Origin: Heloderma charlesbogerti
Lineage: Eukaryota > Chordata > Lepidosauria > Squamata > Helodermatidae
Assembly (NCBI GenBank): GCA_026122225.1
Contig: JANEZZ010000976.1
Coordinates: 186,001-250,000, forward strand
DNA: 64,000 nucleotides
Direction of reading: 5' to 3'
Part shown: one piece after another, positions 32,571 through 44,463 of the stretch
How the letters are laid out: the number at the start of each line of letters is the position of its first letter
Position numbering within the stretch: the first letter of the stretch is position 1
Notes under the pieces: generated by a model
What the model was told of the DNA's origin: nothing
Databases searched by the model: none
What the model saw: only the letters and a program-made list of their open reading frames with translations
Program-made: the position numbers and the translations under genes

Positions 32571-32908
32571 CAGGGGTGCAGAACCATAGATCCTGGGGCC
32601 AAATTGGGCCCTTTGGGATTCCAAATCAGGCCCTCCGGGGTTTCCCAGATAGCCATGGCCCCACTCCATTCCCCCAACCACCAATCGTTTGACGGTTTCC
32701 CAGCTTTTGTGCAGTTCCCCCCCCCCATTCTACAAGGTCGAAATGCCTCTCCCGAGGCTTAGTTACTGGCAATAAGGGCTTGGACTCAAAACATTCTGGT
32801 CTATTTGGCTCCACCCCTTTTGCCTTTGGTCCCGCCCAGCACTGGAATGCAGCCCCCAAGAGGTTCTCTGAAATCAGCCTTCGGGCTGAAAGAGGTTCTG
32901 CACCCCTG
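32571..32908. mobile_element. hAT-type non-autonomous element with 15-bp inverted repeats
   Basis: CAGGGGTGCAGAACC at 32571-32585 is the exact complement of 32894-32908. Just inside, 'ctggggc' and 'gccttcgggc' lie near the two ends. Flanking octamers CTCCAGTT and TTCTACTT match at 5 of 8 positions, compatible with an old 8-bp duplication. Length 338 bp, non-coding. Confidence 0.8.
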
Positions 32909-34172
32909 TTCTACTTGTCCCACAAGTATATCCATGATATACCGATGATTATAATCAGTGAGTTTATCTCTATAGCCATCTTGCTGCTGTGTAACGTGTA
33001 TCCTTTTTTGTTGCTGGTATTTTTAACATTATTTTGAAATAAAATAAAATTCCATTTTTAAAAAGAAGAGAGAGAGAGAAGGCAGGTGGTGGAGGCAGCA
33101 TCAGTAGCAGTATCTGCTGCTCATCCTCAACAGTGGGGAGTCAGAGTTTGGTGGAGGACCATTACTGGAGACTCATCCAGAAATGTTGACTCCTGGCTCC
33201 AGCTCTTCTCATGACATGGCTCTGGTTTGCCTTCAGGTCATAGGAGCCAGCTTCACCCTTGGTTTGTTTGATACCCTATTTAGATTTTCTTAATCACCTC
33301 ATTGGGTGATGTGTACATGGCCGTTATAGTTTGAACACACCATTGATAGCAAGGCAGTGAATATTTATGTGGTTAGACCACTTACATCATGCTTAAAACA
33401 TTGCATCTCCCTTTGTCCTAAGAATGTATGCAGCGCCCCCTCTGGTTAGAACATGACGGGCACACAGTATATTAGACCTCGTGATTGAGGCAGCTGTAGA
33501 CTGTCATGTACCAGCGGTCTAATCTAGTATTCCTCCCTGACTTCGAATCCAATCAAAGCCTTTAGGAAGTATCACTGTCGTCAGTTATGCAGCAGTTAAG
33601 AAATTAGTCTTATTAGAATGCACAATTTTCATTCCCTTCAAGTAAACGTGTTCATCTGGACATATTTTCAGGCAGATGGATGGAAACACTTTGGAACTGT
33701 ATATTCTAATAGAGGACGGCAGGAAACAAAGTAAGATTTAAGTGCCCTCTTTGAATGTTAAGTAGCCCAAGAACATCATCTGAGATCTCGATTAGTAATA
33801 TGGTTGCCAGCTTTCCAATGGGCCCCTGTAGTTGTGTGATGTGCAGCAGTGTGATGTGCAGACATTAGTATTTAGTAATATTTATCTGCAGGCTGTGAAG
33901 AATTCAGTTTCTGACTTATGTACATCAAACTGCCATTCGAGGTTCAAGATCAGGCCAGGCTGGGGAGCGGGAGAGTTGGTCAGTTGGCAACTCTAGTAGC
34001 CTTGGTTCACAAAAAAAAGCGACCAAGAGGCCTTTTGTTTGGTGAATATCTTCCCTATTTGGGGGTCAACCTTGTTTCTTGCCAGCATCTTACATAGCGG
34101 TTTCACCCCTTCTGGATCTAAAATCCTGTCATTTCTGTGTACATTTGGGTTCAGGGAGAGATGGGATGGTTT
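32909..34172. other. Gene-free stretch, partly repeat-poor
   Basis: The part 33280-33960 is complex and low in repeats. It contains a sequence, 'agcgccccctctggtt' at 33432-33447, whose complement resembles the core of a CTCF site. No gene recognised. Confidence 0.35.
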
Positions 34173-34597
34173 GGTTTTCAGGTGGCTTTCTACCAGTGCC
34201 AGCTCCTGGTCTTTGATGGCCCTTGGGCAAGACACCCTGAATGGCCCCCTCCTTCAGTGCCTCTGAAGGCACCATTATCAGGTTTTCAGGTGGCTTTCTA
34301 CCAGTGCCAGCTCCTGGTCTTTGATGGCCCTTGGGCAAGACACCCTGAATGGCCCCCTCCTTCAGTGCCTCTGAAGGCACCATTATCAGGTTTTCAGGTG
34401 GCTTTCTACCAGTGCCAGCTCCTGGTCTTTGATGGCCTTTGGGCAAGACACCCTGAATGGCCCCCTCCTTCAGTGCCTCTGAAGGCACCATTATCAGGTT
34501 TTCAGGTTGGCTTTCTACCAGTGCCAGCTCCTGGTCTTTGATGGCCCTTGGGCAAGACACCCTGAATGGCCCCCTCCTTCAGTGCCTCTGCCTTCTT
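34173..34597. repeat. 108-bp tandem repeat, 3.9 copies
   Basis: Units start at 34173, 34281, 34389 and 34497 with 'ggttttcagg'. They are nearly identical: one T/C change ('gatggcctttggg') in unit 3 and one inserted base at the start of unit 4. 108 is a multiple of three, so frames of 134-143 codons stay open on both strands; they are not genes. High identity implies recent amplification. Confidence 0.97.
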
Positions 34598-34966
34598 ACC
34601 ACCATTATCACCAGTTGCTCTTGCTCCTCATCCTCTTTCTTATAATTGCTGCCATGTGCTTGCTTGCCAGGCAGAGACAGCCAGTGAGCAAGTAAGCAGT
34701 GGCATCTACTGCTCCTCCTTCTCACCACCACCATTATCTGGGCCAGTGTGAGAGGCGTATGAACAAGCAGCTTCCAGTGGTGAAGAGGGGGAGCAACTCC
34801 AGGGGGCTCTTGTTAGTGGGCCCCTGCTGGGGTGTGGACCCTCAGCACATGCCCGACCATACGTTGATGCTGGCTCTGCTCTCCACCAGGGGTGATGCAG
34901 GGCAGGTGAATCCAAACTGCAATTTCGAATACAATAATGTACTTGTGCACAGGACCATCAGCATAG
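34598..34966. other. Gene-free stretch
   Basis: Nothing recognised. Confidence 0.4.
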
Positions 34967-34971
34967 ACTAG

Positions 34972-35548
34972 TGTCAGGGATGAGTCTAAGCCCGTTTGAC
35001 AGCTCTGATTCTGAATCAGAGTTGGAATGGCTAGATCAGAGCCCAGTGGAGGGACCTTCCCTGGAGAGCTAAGATGCTGGGAGAAGTTCCTCCAAAGGCC
35101 TTGACAAACAGATGGCCCAGGCTGAGTCCATGCTGCCCCCTACTGTGCGAACCCAAGTTTCGGAGGAGGAGGAGGAAGAGGGGCATAACTTGAGAGACGC
35201 TAGGGCACATCGCAAAGCAGGAAAAGTTAGGAATAGGGCTCAGACGCTCCACCAAGATAGCCACTTTTGGAAGTCAATGTAGGAAGGAGCCACCCTAAAA
35301 GAGAGGCATCACTGGAAGCAAGTTTGGACATGTGGTTCACGCCCAAACTGTTGGCAATGTCACTACCCTCCCGTTCGTCTCCTCTGATTAGAGATCACAG
35401 ATTAGTTGTTTAAGGCCTGAGGCAGTCTGAGAGTTTCCTTGAATCTGCTTTTGTAGGCTAGTCTCTAGCAAAATAAAGTCGTATTAGCCTGAAGCTTTGT
35501 CTCCTTGTGGTGTTGATTGTGAGCGGGAAGGACGATCCTTTTCTAACA
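34972..35548 (+). mobile_element. Solo LTR with 5-bp target duplication
   Basis: It starts TGTCAGGG and ends CTAACA, the TG...CA ends of an LTR. It is bounded by ACTAG at 34967-34971 and again at 35549-35553. A polyadenylation signal AATAAA is at 35472-35477, 71 bp before the end, which fixes the plus-strand orientation. Length 577 bp. No internal retroelement sequence follows, so it is a solo LTR left by recombination between two LTRs. A 5-bp duplication fits Ty3/gypsy-type elements and some endogenous retroviruses; I cannot decide between them. Confidence 0.85.
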
Positions 35549-35553
35549 ACTAG

Positions 35554-36500
35554 GGACACATAAGGATTCCATTCAGACCACATCTTTAAGTGCACTGTCC
35601 TGATTGCCTTTCCCAAGTTAATATGCAGATTGGAAGACAGTTATCCTTCAGTTTTTGCAGTTTGGTGAATTTTGCAATACAGTTCTCAGCTCAATAAATG
35701 TACCAAAATTCATATAAAAATTGAGTATTGGGGGTTGAAATGAATTCCAAAAATAACTGAGATTAATATGCATACAAAAATGCATATTTTATGATAGAAA
35801 TGCATGCAAAAATGTATATTTTGAGGGGAAAAAAACCCTGCCCTAAGTAAGGCTGCTTGTTGCTATGGACTGCTGTCAGCCACCGGTTTACAGGGCTGGG
35901 AAGGAATTTTACCTGGGGACCAACTGGCTCGTTTCACAGCGTTTTCACCTTCCTCATAGCAATATAAGTTAGTTTAAAGGTCAATTCTTAAGTATAATTC
36001 TCACAACTTCAGTGCGGATGGCATTGGGCTGGTTCCAAGTCAAGAGGGAAGGGAGTACACACCCCAGTCCCCGGTGGAAAGAGGGGGTCCCTGGGGGCAG
36101 GCCACAGGGCTCCAGCCCAACTTGGGGGCTGGCATGTCGGTGCCACTCCCAGGGGAGCGGGGGCGGGGGACATGTGAATGGCCCACGCTGTGGCATGGTC
36201 AACCCCATGCTCTGGCCAAAGCCTCCCCTTTAGGGCCACCCAGCACACGATGATGGGCCGATGATCGGATCCAGCCCCATACCATATCCAACTCTATTGT
36301 GTAGCCAATAAAGTTGTGGCCAGTTTATAACCCAGCACTGCCTCTGTGTGGTTATTGGTAGACCTTTCTGGGGCAGCTGCCCAAGAAGCATTCCGGATGC
36401 AAATATGTTCAAAAATAATGCAAATGTTTGTGCATTGTTAAAAACAAATTTTCAGATTGATGCAGAAATGGAAAGGAACCAGCTTGTGAATGAACACATG
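35554..36500. repeat. AT-rich dispersed repeat interrupted by a GC-rich segment
   Basis: 35640-35850 and 36385-36480 carry 'atgcatacaaaaatgcata' and 'aaaaacaaattttcagattgatg' words that occur together without interruption at 40510-40690. Between them is a GC-rich block (about 36010-36250) with an AATAAA at 36306-36311, so the AT-rich repeat appears split by an insertion of unknown type. Confidence 0.45.
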
Positions 36501-37847
36501 CTAAAGTGACAGGGGGCAGTAACAGACTGGTCCCTAGGGCAAACACACTGACATTGCGAGCCTTTTCCAACAGTTTTCCAGGAAAACTCTTAAATACTGA
36601 GCCAATTCAGAATGGAATGAAGAGGGGATGGTCCGTTTCAAGCATTACTTGAAAAGAAGTTGGAGCCTTGGCAACTGATCAGTGAAGGAAAACTGGGTTT
36701 TGTTTTGTTTTTGTTTTTCTTTTCTTTTTTTTGAAAAGTCAATTCCATTTGAAATTATATTCATGGCAGCAAAACACACAAAGCAATAGCTTTTAAGGTG
36801 GGTTTCATGCTTCAGAAAAGCATCTGGTAACCACAGTCAGTGGTTATTGCGAGTATATTCCAATGTAATGGGAGATGGGAAGAAGGAAGAAATATCATTT
36901 TTATCATCTCCTGAGACTTGTCAAATTGCATTGCTGCCCCCTTCTCTGAATTACTGGGCACATTACTTTGGGTCCTTCTGGTTCAATAAAATAATTTTTT
37001 TGTAGACAGGTTTAAAATACCCATTGCCTTAGTATCTTCACACCCACGGGGGGGGGGGGGCTCTGTTCTACTTTTATTTTTACAGAGGAATAAAATTCAT
37101 CTTTTTCTACCCTCACAAACATCGTCCTGTCACCATAGGAGCCAGCCCGAGGAAGCCTTAATGTCTTGTTAAAATGCTTTACAGCTTCTCTCTTGCACTT
37201 AATGTCATGCCTAGGTTCACTAATTGACACAGACTTGGCATCATGTCAGCAAGAGCGGTAACGAAACAGAGTCACATTTCAGAGATAGCTGAACCTCTTC
37301 TCAATTTGCAGTCCAGCAACAGTATTCTGTATAATGTCAGCAGTCCTGTTCTAATATATTGTGTGCAGTGTTATTTTCCACAGACAATTCCATGTGCAAC
37401 ACACACAGCGCCAAAAAAAATTGTATTTCATAGAATATCTGATCTTTCATTTCGTTGTGGATAATTCTGCATTCATCGTGTGTCTGCACATCTCCAGAGT
37501 GTAAGGGGAATCCCCTTGGGCATGGAGCTTTTGTGTCCAGCATGGCTCCCCCATCAACCTCAACATGTACCTTAGGACAAGAAAGTCAGCCTAGCTCTGT
37601 ATCATAAACTGAATTGAATTACTGGGAATTATGCTTAATGAGCTGACAAGGGGGGGGGCTGTAACCGTATAGGGAGGCAGCCATTTGAAACCTCTGACAA
37701 ACTATTTGAGCCGAACCATACTGCTCTTCAGTGGCTGTGTGCAAATCCAAGGAAACTGGGGGGGGGGGGGTGAGAATGTAATGCTGGAGTCAATCCCATG
37801 GTGAGCCACAGATGATCCTCTTTCCATGAAGTCCGTGCACTACACAG
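36501..37847. other. Gene-free stretch
   Basis: No gene or clear transposon. G-runs of about 12 bases at 37049-37060 and 37757-37768. The part 36790-37480 is repeat-poor. Confidence 0.4.
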
Positions 37848-38148
37848 CAAGGGCATTGCTAGGCGCTTAAAAGATTTGGGGCCCAGGTCCATGGGCAACA
37901 AATCTGCATGAAATTTGCATATGCTAGAAAGGATTACTACGATTTGTTTAAATTTCACAGAAGGTAAAGCCAGCCAATTTATTTCACATCCCAAGCACCT
38001 CAAATAAAATAAATTATTTAATTAATTGCATCCCAGCCCAGATAATCCCAAATCAGTAGTTCCTCTTCAATTACAATTACATTGCAATCTCTCACTGTCC
38101 TATCCTCACTTCTCACTGCCCCATAGGCTCTGGCCTAGCAACACCCTG
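37848..38148. mobile_element. hAT-type non-autonomous element
   Basis: The left end CAAGGGCATTGCTAGGC and the reverse-complemented right end CAGGGTGTTGCTAGGCC are imperfect inverted repeats of about 17 bp. The flanks 'ctacacag' and 'ctaccaca' share only their first four bases, so the target duplication is decayed. The left end of another copy is at 10363-10425. Confidence 0.7.
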
Positions 38149-38229
38149 CTACCACATCAAGTTTCAAGTAGCTTACCAAGTTAGCAACTCCTGCTTCTCC
38201 AAACCTACCTATGGTTCCTTAATATGGGG
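38149..38229. other. Short spacer
   Basis: No feature recognised. Confidence 0.4.
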
Positions 38230-38357
38230 GAGGGCGACTTGTGTCCCTCCTGAAGTTTTGGCCTATAACTCCCATCAGCCCTAGCTAACATAGCCAGTGG
38301 TGAGGGATGAGGGGTATTGTAGACCAAAACATCTGGAGGGCCACCAGTTGCCCACTT
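38230..38357. mobile_element. Palindromic hAT-like MITE (family P3)
   Basis: 'ctataactcccatcagcc' is mirrored by 'tattgtagaccaaaacatctgg', as in the better copies at 40268-40400 and 48122-48262. Confidence 0.7.
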
Positions 38358-38619
38358 TTGCCATAATAGAAGGGTCACTAAGCCAACTCTCCAGATCTTT
38401 TTGATAGAATACACACACACTAGAAAGATAAGGCACAGTCCATCATTGCAGTGATGCACTGCCCATAGATGGAAGGTCTAAATAGAGCCCTGTTTTTCAG
38501 CCAACTGCACGTTACTTCAAAGACGTAGCTAGCAGCTACCTCTTTTTTTCTCTTCATTCTAAAGTAAATGCAGGGTGTCCAATCCAGACTGGGACCCCAG
38601 CAGGTTCAGCATTGTCACT
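38358..38619. other. Spacer with a dispersed-repeat relic
   Basis: The block around 'gacgtagctagcagct' (38520-38540) matches one at 3337-3355. Confidence 0.4.
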
Positions 38620-39210
38620 AAGTAATTTGTACTTAGTGGAAGCACATGAAGAAGTGTGGTAATAATGGGTGACTTCAACTACCCCCAGATTGAGTGGATC
38701 AGTGCATGTTCCAGTCACGAGAAAGAGGTTAAATTTCTCAGTGCCCTCAATGACTGTGCCCTAGAACAGTTGGTCATGGAACCAACCAGAGGGAGGTGAC
38801 CCTGGATTTAATCCTAGGTGGTGCTGCCCAGTTCCTAGTATGAGGTGTAAGTGTTGTTGAACCAATTGGAAACAGTGACCGCAGTTCTATCAGATTTAAT
38901 ACAGATTTAAGGGAGAAATTGCCAAGGAAGTCCAACACAGTCACATTTTACTTTAAAAGAGAAAACATCTCCAGAATGAGGGAACTGGTGAAAAGGAGGT
39001 TGAAAGGGGGAGTCAAGAGGATTAAATCCCTTCAAAATGCTTGGAGGTTACTCAAAACCACAATAATAGAAGCTCAGCTAAAATGTATACCACAGGTTAA
39101 GAAAAGTAGTACCAAGTCCAAGATTGATTGAGAAATAGCTAGTTGGCTTCAGAACCATTCTACTTGGCATCTTGAAATTATTCCTGGATCTATCAGTGAT
39201 AATTCAGTAC
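38620..39210 (+). mobile_element. CR1-clade LINE fragment, end of the endonuclease domain
   Basis: Near 38650-38770 the translation gives VVIMGDFNYPQIEW, the GDFN motif of the CR1 AP-endonuclease, then LNDCALEQLVMEPTRG. An S-D-H-like region follows with frameshifts, and 38919-39131 encodes a lysine-rich linker (SLQNAWRLLKTTIIEAQ). Both ends are truncated. This region is missing from the other CR1 copies here. Confidence 0.8.
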
Positions 39211-40012
39211 CAAACTCCCATTAGTCAAATGCAATTCCCATAGTGGTAGAGATGCACAGTAACATTTTGTGTGATTCCTTCAGTAAAGTGGCAAAAAAAG
39301 CCCACAAATGCACCAGTTCTCTTACTTTTCTGAACATCCTTACAATAGCAATATGTTTTCCATCCAATATTTAATGAGAGAGTTTGGGAGTTATGAGAAA
39401 AGTCTACAAGGAGTTTTGGTTTTTTTTACATATAGGTCCATAATTGAAGCCAGATTCCTATTTCCATACATACTATTTCTGTTGAAGTGTTCTCTAGTGG
39501 TGGGATTTTAATGTACCTACATAATGAATGTATGCATTGAATTAAGTTCATTATGTAAGTGCAGCCTAGTCTGCGTAAGGATAGTTCAAAAGGAGATTTA
39601 ATTTTGCAAGGGAAGGTACAAATTATCATTTGCCCATTGAATTATTTAAAAGATAATATATGTCTGAAGTGAATATAACCCGGACAACTTGCAAGAAGAA
39701 TTGCAGTGAAGAGCAAATTGAATTTAGTGTTTGCAAAATGAATTATGTACTTCATTGAAATGCCTGAAAGAATAATTCCTTGCTAGTGACACTGACACGC
39801 TATATTCATATGCTCTGTGCTTGCTGCACAGTGACATATCCCCCCCACCCACCCAAAAGATACATATATTCAGCAAGGTCAAAAAGGTAATTCCCAAGAT
39901 GGCATAGTAACCCCTACAGTACAAAGCCAAACTGTTGTCTAAATTGCTTGCAGGTTTCTGCTTAGCTATCAAGCTGAGGTTCTCAAAACCAGTAGAACTG
40001 GGAGGGTAGCCA
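39211..40012. other. Gene-free stretch
   Basis: AT-rich and unannotated; a C-rich run lies at 39840-39854. Confidence 0.4.
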
Positions 40013-40102
40013 TGCAATCCCATACATATCTACTCAGGAGTAAACCTGACTGAGATCCGTAGGACTTTCTCCGATGTAGGGGAGTATAGGATTGCAGCTT
40101 AA
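40013..40102. mobile_element. P1 palindromic MITE-like repeat
   Basis: Ends 'gcaatcccatac' and 'gtataggattgcag'; centre 'ctgactgagatccgtaggac'. Confidence 0.75.
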
Positions 40103-40267
40103 AAGAAGGGTTCACTTCCAAATGCCATTTAAAAGGTAATTTCTAAGCACAGCCAGTTGATGTCATGCTAGAAGAAGAAAGAGGGGAGGTTTCTCTTCAT
40201 ATTGCTCTTATTCATGATGAATCAATCCCATCAATAGTAAAGTAATAGTAATAATTACAGCTTTCTA

Positions 40268-40400
40268 GTGCAGGGGTGGGGAAAATGTGGTCCTCCAGAT
40301 ATAGGACTACAACTTCCATTATCCATGACCACTGGCTACCCTGGCTGATGGGAGTTGTAGTCCAACAAAATCTAGAGGTTCACAGGTTCCCTTCCCCTGT
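40268..40400. mobile_element. P3 palindromic hAT-like MITE, well-preserved ends
   Basis: Starts 'caggggtggggaaaatgtgg' and ends 'ccttcccctg'. The inner arms 'ggactacaacttcc' and 'gggagttgtagtcc' pair. CAGGGG/CCCCTG ends suggest a hAT origin for this family. Confidence 0.8.
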
Positions 40401-41144
40401 GCTCAGATCACTTCGCACACTTCTCTTGATAACTTCTCCAACGTCCGTGTATTATTTCCCCTGTATTACAAATGGATTGTACCCCTCTCTGGATTGCACC
40501 CCTCTCTGAATTTTGGCTCAAAAATTGCATACAAAAATACCTATGTCATAGGGGATCTTACATGCAAAAATGTGTATATTAGAGAAAGTTGGATACGAAA
40601 ATGCAGATTTCCATACACATTTTTATTTTTAAAAATCACAGGCTGATGTCGAAATAGATTGTGTGAAACTGATATGGGCCAAAAATAGACTGATTTCTCC
40701 ATAACCAGAGTCTATACCCACTCCTTTCATTACATGGATATGGCATTTAGTACTGGAATGAGTATAAGAGCTGGCCTGCATATTTTGTGGAATGAGACCC
40801 AGTTTAAATGTGAAGCTGGTCAGATAAACAAAGTTTACAAGCATGGGGGAATCATCACATCTAAACCTGGCTGCCAACCTGATTTAGACATGATGGTGTC
40901 CATATGGATCATTGTGCGGGTAAAGATTTATTTTTAAATGCCAAGCAACACATTTAAACTGGACCTAAGGTGCATTTGAAGCCGACAGAGCTCTATGCAA
41001 AAACAAAGAAAAAAAAGGATTGCAACCAAAACTGCCTGAAAGGAAGATGGGGGGAATAAATCAACACATTCAACTCCAGTAAGTCACCTGGATTGAACTG
41101 ATACTGCATCAACTACTGTATTGCCTGAGGTACTGTTAAATATA
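40401..41144. other. Gene-free stretch with an AT-rich dispersed repeat
   Basis: 40510-40690 is the uninterrupted copy of the AT-rich repeat described at 35554-36500. The rest is unannotated. Confidence 0.4.
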
Positions 41145-41189
41145 TGGTGGGACTTACTCCCAAGCAGACTTGCATAGGATTGCACTGTT
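41145..41189. mobile_element. P1 MITE-like repeat, one arm only
   Basis: 'gggacttactcccaagcag' to 'gcataggattgcactg' matches the right arm of the family. Confidence 0.65.
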
Positions 41190-41229
41190 ACACTGCAATC
41201 ATATGGGTGAGGAGCCCAAACGACAGAGT

Positions 41230-41605
41230 GCTCCAATCTTGCCAACAGGGGGCAGGAGGAATGGTGGAGGCATTTTCTTTACCTCTCAGTCCTCCAGAAA
41301 GGGAACATCGGGCCTCAAAGACTAACTGCCCCCTGTGCCAGGGGCATAACTGGGGGCTTAGGATCCCCCAGATCTTTCATCACTTCCTCCCTGCCCCCCA
41401 AACACCCATTTTCTCCCTCTGAAAGTTCAGTGTTCTGAATTCATAGAGGAAGCCACCATAGAAACATACATGGTGGCTGGGTAGTGGAGCTCCAACATCA
41501 GATAAAACCCTCTAAGGATGGAGCTCTGTCTAAGACCTCAGAGGGGGGTTTCTAGACAATCCTATTCTCCCTGGGATGGTGTCTAGGGACCATAGGATTG
41601 CCCTG
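41230..41605. repeat. Dispersed third copy of the 26268-27150 unit
   Basis: It shares the closing block 'cctattctccctgggatggtg' then 'cagggaccataggattgc'-like sequence and the preceding 'gacctcagagg' block. It also contains CCAACAGGGGGCAG (41242-41255), a close match to the CTCF core on the plus strand. Confidence 0.55.
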
Positions 41606-42037
41606 TTAATCTCTTCAAATAAATAAATACTTAAAATAAGCAAGCAAGCAAGCAAATCAATAACTACTCCATATAATCCCAGCACAGAGGTGATCACACC
41701 TGTGATGCTATATGTATGAACCGCCCCTTTCTCTGTTTTCCCTTCTTTGAGGACATTTATGGCTAAGAATTCTTCTCATTTAATTTCAATCTTCAACAAA
41801 TTTATCTGGTAGTAAATCCCATTGATTTCAGACTCAGAAATACAAAGCTCATCTCCAAATCTTATAGGTTTATTGATGGAATTCCCATAAAGCATCCCAT
41901 TCTTTTGTTTTATGTTTGTAATGCTGGTAACTTCGTGGGTTATATCTAGCATTACGCTAGCAGAAAAATGGCAAGCGTTGGCATTGTTCCGCTAGCAGTA
42001 GCACAAACAATTCGCACATCTAGCGCAAGTAACACTT
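41606..42037. other. Gene-free stretch
   Basis: Nothing recognised beyond a short 'caagcaagcaag' run near 41640. Confidence 0.4.
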
Positions 42038-42520
42038 TGTACAACAGCTTCTACAACACCTTGCAGAATGATTTGTAGAATGCCTTTTGCAACTGCTTGT
42101 GGAACACCTTGTGCAATGCCTTGCAGAACGCATTCGAAATAGAATCAAAACAGAATCAAAGTTGAACCTGTTCTGCAACATTCCCTCCTTCTCCTTTCCA
42201 CATCTTCTGCCTCCTCTTTCCCTTCCTTGGCTCTTTCCTCACATGGATTTTGATTGGATTAGCAGACAGGAAATCCATGAAGGTTCTTCTTCCCTGTGCA
42301 CCAGCAGAGCTACCCAGCTGGGAATAGCCGGGGGTGGGTCGAAGGAACCTGATATGGCAGCTTGACTTTCCCACCTTCTTCTCCCCCTGCCCATACACAT
42401 CTTTCCTCTCATTTCTTCTCTCGTGGATTTTGATGATATTTGCGAGCAGGTAATCCATGATCATTTGTTGTTGGCTCCTTGTCAATGTGCACCTACTGAG
42501 ATGCACAGCTGTGAATAACT
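42038..42520. repeat. Local short repeats and a ~182-bp duplication
   Basis: 42038-42135 has about six imperfect copies of a 15-17-bp word of the form 'ttgcagaatgcctt'. 42242-42345 and 42424-42520 share 'tggattttgat', 'gcaggaaatccatga' or 'gcaggtaatccatga', and 'tgtgcacc..agagc' in the same order, about 182 bp apart. Confidence 0.6.
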
Positions 42521-43539
42521 ACAGAGGGTTGTTTTTGTTGTTTTTACATTCAGCCCTTTGCAGCTGCAAAGGTGCACATGCAGTTACTGGACTTAAAACA
42601 AAAAACAAAAAAAACCTGCCTGGAAGGGCAGCATGACCTGCCACTTCTCCTGTGGTTGCTGTGGCTTGTGGCATGTGCACATGCTATAAACTGCGCATCG
42701 GAGTTACAATTACATTTTTAAAAAATACTGGCACAGTGGTTCTTCACAAATGATAAGGGCTCCAGTTTAGACCCTACCCTTTGGTAAACCAGGCCCTGAT
42801 GGTGAATAAAGATGCCTAGAACCAGTGGAAACATTCCTCCCGATGCAAATAGCAGGGAGGGGGCTCAACAGGGGCTCAGTCCAGTTTGGGACTGTGGCAG
42901 AGGCAAAAGCTTAAATTCTCCTCTGCCCCAGCCTGGTTTTAATCCCCTCCAGGGCAGTTCCTGTTTACTTCTTCTACTACATCTTCTTTTAATCATTCGT
43001 GCAATTACTAGCTGCATGAATAATGTCATGTCTGTTTTGGCCTCAATCAAGAATCCTCTGATTTTTTTGTGTTTCAAGCAGATTTTATTATTATAGCACT
43101 CTGCATGCTAGCCTTCCACTTGCACACTATCTTCACAACTCTGGACTGAGACAGATGGTGAAATTACTGCATTGTGGCTTTCCATCTTATTCTGCACTAC
43201 TAAAGATTGGATGCTACCCTGTGCAGAAGGGGAAAGGAAACATCCATTTCCTTAATGGGGAGCGGAAATGAAGGAGCATTCCACAGATATTGCTTCATTG
43301 CAACAACTGAAATGGGAGGTTTATCTCGGTGAGCATTCCCTGTGCAGGTTAACACTCTTGTGCTGCTTTCACACTGAATTAGCTCTCCTCTTTCCCAGCA
43401 GAATGCCTTCATATGTCTTCTTCACTATCTTTTATTTCCTCAAAAAAAAAGTCATTGGCAAGGATCCAAAGTACAGCTTAGATTCACAAAAGTGGCTTCT
43501 GTTAGCCCAGTGGAATTTGTGACTCCCCCACTATCTTGA
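42521..43539. other. Gene-free stretch
   Basis: No transposon or gene recognised. Confidence 0.4.
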
Positions 43540-44275
43540 ACAGTTCAGGGCCAGCTCCATTTCTGGGGGAGAGGCCCTTGGCAAGATACCCTCTATTCTG
43601 GTGCCAACACTTACCTGTCCTCCTCCTTGCCAGTGGTTGAATAGTTCAGGGACAGCTCTGGGGTGGGGGTGAAGGGGGGACTGGGTAAGTTGCCCTCTGT
43701 TGCTCATGCTGAACCCTCTCATGACCCCTGCACCTTGACTTTCTGGTGTGCAGCAGGGGATTCTTATGAGGACAAGGCACAGTACTACCTTATTCAGACC
43801 CCCCTGGCCAGAGGACACAGCTCTGCCATCAAACTGTAGCTCAGTCCCTGGCAGAACCTCCATCTCCCCAGGCTTGCAGAACTATCAGGCTACAAAATCA
43901 TGAGAAGGCTCTTTAACAGCCCAGGCAGATCCTCCAGAAGGGGCAGACCTGATCATACTACAAGTCTTATCAGCCTACATAAAGCTTCAGTTGGCCTTAG
44001 ATCCTTGCTGAGATAACATTCTCCTGTGACCGTGGTAGGAGTTTCAGGTAGCAGGACCCACTTGGAGCTATCCAAGGTCCTGTTTTCTTCTTGCCTTGTT
44101 CTACTACCTTCCCTTGCAAGCCTCAAGGGCTTGCTGAATGGGACATCTTTCATTTCCTTGCCAATGAGTGAACAGTTCAGGGCCAGCTCCAGGTTTGAGA
44201 TGCATGGGCAGATGCCCTCTAGTGCCCACCCTCACCCCTCATCCTCCTTGCCAGTGAATGGCAATGGTGATAAGG
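43540..44275. repeat. Three dispersed copies of a 'cagttcagggccagctc' unit
   Basis: The word starts near 43542, 43645 and 44172. It is followed in two copies by a 'gccctctattctggtgcc' or 'gccctctagtgcccacc' block. Related words ('gccagctcctggtctttga', 'gggcaagacaccctgaatggcc') form the 108-bp array at 34173-34597, so both may come from one repeat family. Confidence 0.5.
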
Positions 44276-44382
44276 AGAAGCAGCACAAGGACGCCTCAGT
44301 TAGCAGCAGTGTGACCATCTGGGGCCTCATGCAAACTCCTAATGCTGACTGTGGAACAACTGATGCCTATATGCCATATAAC

Positions 44383-44463
44383 AGCCTTCTTCTGGCCATG
44401 CTGGCTGGGGATGATGGGAGTTGCAGTCCAACACACCTGGAGGGCATCAGGTTGGAGGAAAGC
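44383..44463. mobile_element. P3 MITE, right arm
   Basis: 'ggctggggatgatgggagttg' to 'cacctggagggcatcaggttgg' is the right half of the palindrome. Confidence 0.7.

Noticed and set aside
32171..32692. 173-aa ORF
   Set aside because: It has no motif and runs into the hAT MITE at 32571.
33432..33447. CTCF site
   Set aside because: The GGGGGCGCT core is good, but the other half of the motif fits poorly; kept only as a remark.
34129..34560. 143-aa and 134-aa proteins on opposite strands
   Set aside because: Both are shadows of the 108-bp tandem repeat, whose length is a multiple of three.
37049..37768. G-quadruplexes at the two poly-G runs
   Set aside because: Each is a single uninterrupted run flanked by unrelated sequence; no set of four spaced G-tracts is present.
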